From assembly GCA_937958045.1 (NCBI GenBank), contig CALFXL010000045.1:22209-86208 (forward strand): 64,000 nucleotides of DNA, in the 5' to 3' direction. Positions 60,280-64,000 of this stretch are shown piece by piece. Source of the DNA: an uncultured Opitutaceae bacterium (GTDB taxonomy: Bacteria; Verrucomicrobiota; Verrucomicrobiia; Opitutales; Opitutaceae). Each line of letters starts with the position of its first letter. Within the stretch, counting starts at the first letter, position 1. The notes below the pieces were generated by a model. The model ran no database searches. It was not told the origin of the DNA and was given only the letters and a program-made list of their open reading frames with translations. The position numbers and the translations under genes are program-made.

Positions 60280-63200
60280 ATGAACTTAATCCAGTCCCCT
60301 TGCGGGCGCCGTGTGGTTTCAGGCACTTGCCAGCTTCGGTCTTGGACGCATGACGCCGGGTTTTTTACGGGAGCCTCCTTGCTGCGGTTTTTATCCGCGG
60401 CGGTGCTCGGCTCCAGTTTGCTGATTCCGTGCGCGGTGGCGCAGTCCGTCGCGACGCGAGGCACGATCATCGGGCGCGTGCAAAATGCCGGCACCGGTAC
60501 CTATCTCAACAACGCTCGCGTGTCCGTTCGCGGCACCGGTCGCGAAGCGCTCACGAATGCCGCGGGCGAGTTTCGGCTCACGGATGTGCCGGCCGGCGAG
60601 GTCGTGCTCGATGTGTTTTACACCGGCATGGCGCGCATGGAAGTACCGGTGATCGTCGAAGGCGGTCGCGTGATCGAGCGCGACATCCAGCTCGTCCGCG
60701 TAGGCCAGGAAGTGCGCACCGACGACGAAGGCGTCGTGATGCTCGATGCGCTCGTGATCGCCAGCGAGCGCGAATACAACGCCTCGGCGATCGCGATCAA
60801 CGAACAGCGTTTCGCCGCCAATCGCAAAGACGTCGTCTCGACCGATGCGTTTGGCGAAATCAACCAAGGCAACATCGGCGAGTTCGTGAAGTTTCTCCCC
60901 GGCATCTCGCTCGACGTGAAAGACGGCAACACGCCGTCAGGCATCATGGTGCGCGGCTTCGATCCCAACTACACCAACGTCACGCTCGATGGCGGTCAGC
61001 TCGCGAGTACGATCATCGCCAACACGCAGACATCCTCGCGGCAGTTCGTGCTCGATGGCGCCAACATCAATAATCTCGCGCGCATCGAAGTGGTGAAACT
61101 GCCGACGCCCGACATGTCGGCCAATCTGCTCGGCGGCGCGGTCAACTTCATCAGCCGTTCCGCGTTTGAGCGCAGTCGCATGGAAGGACGGCTCTCGGTG
61201 TATGTCTCGGCGAACGAAAAGGCGTTGGACTTCGAGAAAACGCGCGGGCCTCTGAACGAAGAAACCTTCAAGATCCTCCCGTCGTTCGATTTTCAATTCG
61301 TGCACCCGGTGAGCAAACGCTTCGGCTATGTCGTCACCGCGGCCCAATCGAGCCAGTTCTATCAGCAGAACCGCACGGTGCTCGGCGCGCGGTTCACGAG
61401 TGCGGGCGCGACGATGGACAATCCGTACACGACAAACATGAACACGAACTTCGCGCCCAATCGCAGCGATCGCACGTCGGGCGGCGTGGCGTTCGATTTC
61501 AAGCCGTGGGACGCGCATGTGTTTACGCTGCGCTTCAACGCGACCGCGTCGAAACAGCAGACCGCGTCGCGTGGCATCAACTACAACATCGGCGGCAGTC
61601 AGCCCGCGAGTTGGACGCGCACGGATGTTTACGGCGGGGCCACGGGCGGCTCGGTCGGCATGAGCAATAGTTTCCAGGAACGTCACTCGCTCACACGCGC
61701 GGTGAACGGTTCATGGACATTCACCGGCGACGATTGGCGGGTGGAAGCGGCGGCGAGTTATTCCAACTCCAACAATCGCACGCGCGACGGCGACAAAGGT
61801 TTTTTCCGCACGGTCAGCGTGCGCCTGCCGAATGTCGCGCGCGTTAATCTGCTCGGCATCAATCACGACAATGCGCGCTTCGCCACCGCCGAAGTGTTCG
61901 ATGCAGATGGCAATCGCATCGATGAGCTCTCGCTCGCGAATTATTATCTCACGACCGCGGGCACGGAGCGTCTCAACGCGACCGACAACGTGAAAGAAGG
62001 CCGGCTCAACATCAGACGCACGATCGATGTTCTCGGCATGCCGATCGAGTTCAAAGCAGGCGGCAGCTACAACGACTTGATGCGCGATCTTCGTTACACA
62101 CCGGTCAATTACACGTACGTCGGCCCGGATGGCATCGCGAACAACGAAGACAACGAGATGAGCGCATTCGTGGACGAAGCGTTTGCGGGTGTGAGTCCTG
62201 GCTTCGGTCGTCCCGGTCCGCAATGGCCGGATTCGTTCAAGATACGGCAGTCGTTTTTGAACAATCCGAGTCATTGGACGCAGACCACGTCGCAGGCCGG
62301 CGACGTGCCGCGCAATGTTGCGATTCGTTCGCCGTGGCTGCACGAAACCATCACCGCAGGCTATCTCATGGCCGACATGAAAATGCTGCGGAACAAGCTG
62401 CGGCTCGTCGGCGGCGTGCGTTACGAACTCACCGAGACGGAAGGCCAGGGCTATCGTCAGGACGCCGACGCGGTGCTCGTTAAAGATGCCGATGGACGCG
62501 TGCTCGACACCGATCCCGTGCGACCCGGAGTGCAGGGACAGATCCGGCCTGAACTGCTTCCGTCGGGTTCCGCCGCGTACAACTCCGAGCTCTACCAGAC
62601 GCGCGGTTATTACGCGTCGCGCGATTACCACTATTATCACCCGAGCGTTCACGCGACGTATCATCTGCTCGACAATCTCCTCGTGCGTGCGGCGTTTGCG
62701 AAGACGATCGGCCGTCCGAATCTCTCGGACATCGTGCCAAATCTTTTTGTCGGCGAAAACCTATCCTTCGGCGATCCCAACAGCAGCTCGGGCAACATCC
62801 CCGGCTTCATCACCGGCGCGAACACCAATCTGCGTCCGTGGCGCGCGAAGAACTACGATTATTCGATCGAGTATTACCTGCCGAAGAACGGTCTGCTGAT
62901 GTTCAACTACTACAAGAAGGACATCCGCGACTTCTTCAGCTCGATCACGCGCATCGCCGATCAGGCGCTGCTCGATGAACTCGGGCTTGGCGAAGAAGCG
63001 CTCGGCTATCAATACACGCAGCGTATCAACATTTCGGATGCGCGCATCGAAGGCTGGGAATTTCGCGCGGATCTGCCGCTCGCCAACTTCAGCGAGTATC
63101 CGCCGATTTCGTTCCTCGGACGTTGGGCCGATCATCTCACGCTCATGTACAACATGACGCATCTGCAGCTCTCGGGCTCGCGTGTGAGCGCGTCGGACTG

Positions 63201-63537
63201 GAGCCGGTTCATCCCGCGTTCGCGCAACATCGGCCTGAGCTTCCGTTTCCCGAAGGTGACCGGAAACGTATTGCTCAACTGGCGCGGACGCATGTTGCGC
63301 GACACGGCGAATCAGTTCCCCGGCGCGAACGAGTACATCCGCTCGCGTTATCAGCTCGACGGAAACGTCGAGTATCACGTGTCGCCGCGCTTCAGCGTAT
63401 TCTTTGCCGTGCGCAATCTGCTCAACGCGCCGAGCGAGTGGGAAGTTTCCGGACCGGGCGTTCCTGCCTGGTCGACGCTGACCAACTACGAAGATTATGG
63501 CCCGCAGTACTCGCTGGGCGTCCGCGGCACGTATTGA
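60280..63537 (+). CDS. TonB-dependent receptor with N-terminal carboxypeptidase-like domain
   Basis: 1085 residues. Extended N-terminus with a membrane segment (LLRFLSAAVLGSSLLIPCAVA), carboxypeptidase-regulatory-like beta-sandwich (TIIGRVQNAGTGTYLNNARVSV), a plug (DAFGEINQGNIGEFVKFLPGISLDV; MVRGFDPNYTNVTLDGG) and a barrel ending LGVRGTY. This is the type used for large substrates such as oligosaccharides or peptides. No glycosidase neighbours lie to the left; the right side is cut by the window. The ATG 60280 leads to a long N-terminus (~35 residues before the signal-like helix); later starts are possible. Confidence 0.9.
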   Translation: MNLIQSPCGRRVVSGTCQLRSWTHDAGFFTGASLLRFLSAAVLGSSLLIPCAVAQSVATRGTIIGRVQNAGTGTYLNNARVSVRGTGREALTNAAGEFRLTDVPAGEVVLDVFYTGMARMEVPVIVEGGRVIERDIQLVRVGQEVRTDDEGVVMLDALVIASEREYNASAIAINEQRFAANRKDVVSTDAFGEINQGNIGEFVKFLPGISLDVKDGNTPSGIMVRGFDPNYTNVTLDGGQLASTIIANTQTSSRQFVLDGANINNLARIEVVKLPTPDMSANLLGGAVNFISRSAFERSRMEGRLSVYVSANEKALDFEKTRGPLNEETFKILPSFDFQFVHPVSKRFGYVVTAAQSSQFYQQNRTVLGARFTSAGATMDNPYTTNMNTNFAPNRSDRTSGGVAFDFKPWDAHVFTLRFNATASKQQTASRGINYNIGGSQPASWTRTDVYGGATGGSVGMSNSFQERHSLTRAVNGSWTFTGDDWRVEAAASYSNSNNRTRDGDKGFFRTVSVRLPNVARVNLLGINHDNARFATAEVFDADGNRIDELSLANYYLTTAGTERLNATDNVKEGRLNIRRTIDVLGMPIEFKAGGSYNDLMRDLRYTPVNYTYVGPDGIANNEDNEMSAFVDEAFAGVSPGFGRPGPQWPDSFKIRQSFLNNPSHWTQTTSQAGDVPRNVAIRSPWLHETITAGYLMADMKMLRNKLRLVGGVRYELTETEGQGYRQDADAVLVKDADGRVLDTDPVRPGVQGQIRPELLPSGSAAYNSELYQTRGYYASRDYHYYHPSVHATYHLLDNLLVRAAFAKTIGRPNLSDIVPNLFVGENLSFGDPNSSSGNIPGFITGANTNLRPWRAKNYDYSIEYYLPKNGLLMFNYYKKDIRDFFSSITRIADQALLDELGLGEEALGYQYTQRINISDARIEGWEFRADLPLANFSEYPPISFLGRWADHLTLMYNMTHLQLSGSRVSASDWSRFIPRSRNIGLSFRFPKVTGNVLLNWRGRMLRDTANQFPGANEYIRSRYQLDGNVEYHVSPRFSVFFAVRNLLNAPSEWEVSGPGVPAWSTLTNYEDYGPQYSLGVRGTY

Positions 63538-63662
63538 GGTTTTGAATACCGCCAGCGTGGGGCGCGCCTGCCGTCGCGCGCTCCACGTCCAGGCGGTCCG
63601 CCGGGAGCGCCCCGTGCGTCGGCCTCTTCGCCGGCCGCGCGCGTTGTATTGAAGATGGATAC

Positions 63663-63687
63663 AAAAAAGCCCGCGCAGTACGCGGGC
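63663..63687 (-). terminator. Terminator for a minus-strand unit ending near 63.7 kb
   Basis: GCCCGCG (63669-63675) and CGCGGGC (63681-63687), loop 5 nt, with six A's on the left (T's on the minus strand). It fits the RHS-like gene remnant that ends at 63710, and may also stop the TonB receptor transcript weakly. Confidence 0.7.
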
Positions 63688-63709
63688 CTTTGGGAGAAGC
63701 CGGGTGCGG

Positions 63710-63934
63710 TTAGGATTCGCTGATGCCAGTCTCGCGGGTCTGCGCGGTGTGGCGGCCAAGCGAATTGAGCGTGTAATGGCTGGCCGCGAGTACGCGTCGG
63801 TTTTTCTCATGCACGATGTTGGTCAACTGGCCGGCCATGTCGTAAATCATATCGCGTCCGTGTCGGGATGCGGTTACCCACTGGCTATCGGCACCGTATG
63901 GTTTTCTCCAAGTGCAAAGTGCAAAGTTTGACCC
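63710..63934 (-). pseudogene. RHS/YD-repeat protein C-terminal remnant
   Basis: The minus-strand frame gives DMIYDMAGQLTNIVHEKN and then LNSLGRHTAQTRETG before TAA at 63710-63712; YDxxGxLT is the RHS/YD-repeat signature. Going upstream, the same frame meets TAG at 63935-63937, so this is either a fragment or a frame-broken gene whose main part lies past the window. RHS proteins are polymorphic toxins or surface wrappers and are often found as remnants near such loci. Confidence 0.6.
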
Positions 63935-64000
63935 CTATGCCGCCTCAAGCTTTTTAGCAGGAACCGCGTGCTGTTCATCAGATCGACGCGGGCGCGTACG

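Noticed and set aside
1..64000. tRNA, rRNA, CRISPR array, prophage, intact IS element
   Set aside because: No T-loop/anticodon pattern, no rRNA segments, no direct-repeat/spacer array, no transposase or integrase motifs were seen on reading both strands; a covariance-model scan would be needed to exclude small RNAs.

Overview
The window is a GC-rich bacterial chromosome segment, probably from the Opitutaceae (phylum Verrucomicrobiota). The main evidence is the very large TonB-dependent receptor at 41268-45053, whose N-terminus (an 'SPFTVST' stretch, a short plug and a barrel ending in an aromatic residue) is the type expanded in that family. Supporting signs are the general gene set, weak Shine-Dalgarno sequences and several starts that need judgement. 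I saw no tRNA, rRNA, CRISPR array, phage or intact insertion sequence. The only trace of unstable DNA is an RHS-repeat remnant at the right edge.

Layout. 1-7 kb: housekeeping genes (end of a PfkB sugar kinase, tatD, rarA, a transglutaminase-like protease, and a ribH-nusB-ftsY block). 7-16 kb: a threonine deaminase preceded by a complete-looking translational attenuator, then a zinc-themed stretch (histidine-rich TonB receptor, small His/Cys membrane protein, COG0523 GTPase with a His-rich loop). 16-24 kb: lipid glycosyltransferase, APP1-like phosphatase, HtrA protease with two inverted repeats upstream, an OmpR/HisK two-component pair and pyruvate kinase. 24-27 kb: an MBL-fold hydrolase, queD, folE2 (the zinc-independent type) and an SDR. 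27-41 kb: envelope and stress genes, including UbiB-type kinase, a topoisomerase IB group with a 40-residue membrane peptide, PAP2, two MBL or P-loop proteins, trhO, FKBP, a CvfB-like protein and a P1B-type ATPase.

41-55 kb is a carbohydrate-use locus: TonB receptor, TPR fragment, GH43, GH27, GH2, GH112 phosphorylase and a convergent LacI-family regulator. A near-perfect 22-bp palindrome with central CG lies just downstream of a promoter-like sequence ahead of the receptor and is a candidate LacI operator. The predicted flow is import of galactose-containing oligosaccharides, trimming in the periplasm by GH43 and GH27, then cytoplasmic cleavage by GH2 and phosphorolysis by GH112. No inner-membrane sugar transporter is present here.

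55-64 kb: a helical-repeat protein, two tandem CorA-type metal transporters of equal length, a PTS IIA-like regulator, a 0.5-kb gene-poor leader with two TTTCA/TGAAA palindromes, another large TonB receptor and the RHS remnant.

The two strongest observations are (1) an isoleucine-codon leader peptide, antiterminator and terminator immediately upstream of a threonine deaminase that lacks the C-terminal regulatory domain; and (2) an over-represented octamer TGTATCCA (heptamer GTATCCA on either strand about 21 times by hand count, always preceded by T or C), inside and between genes and often forcing otherwise rare codons.
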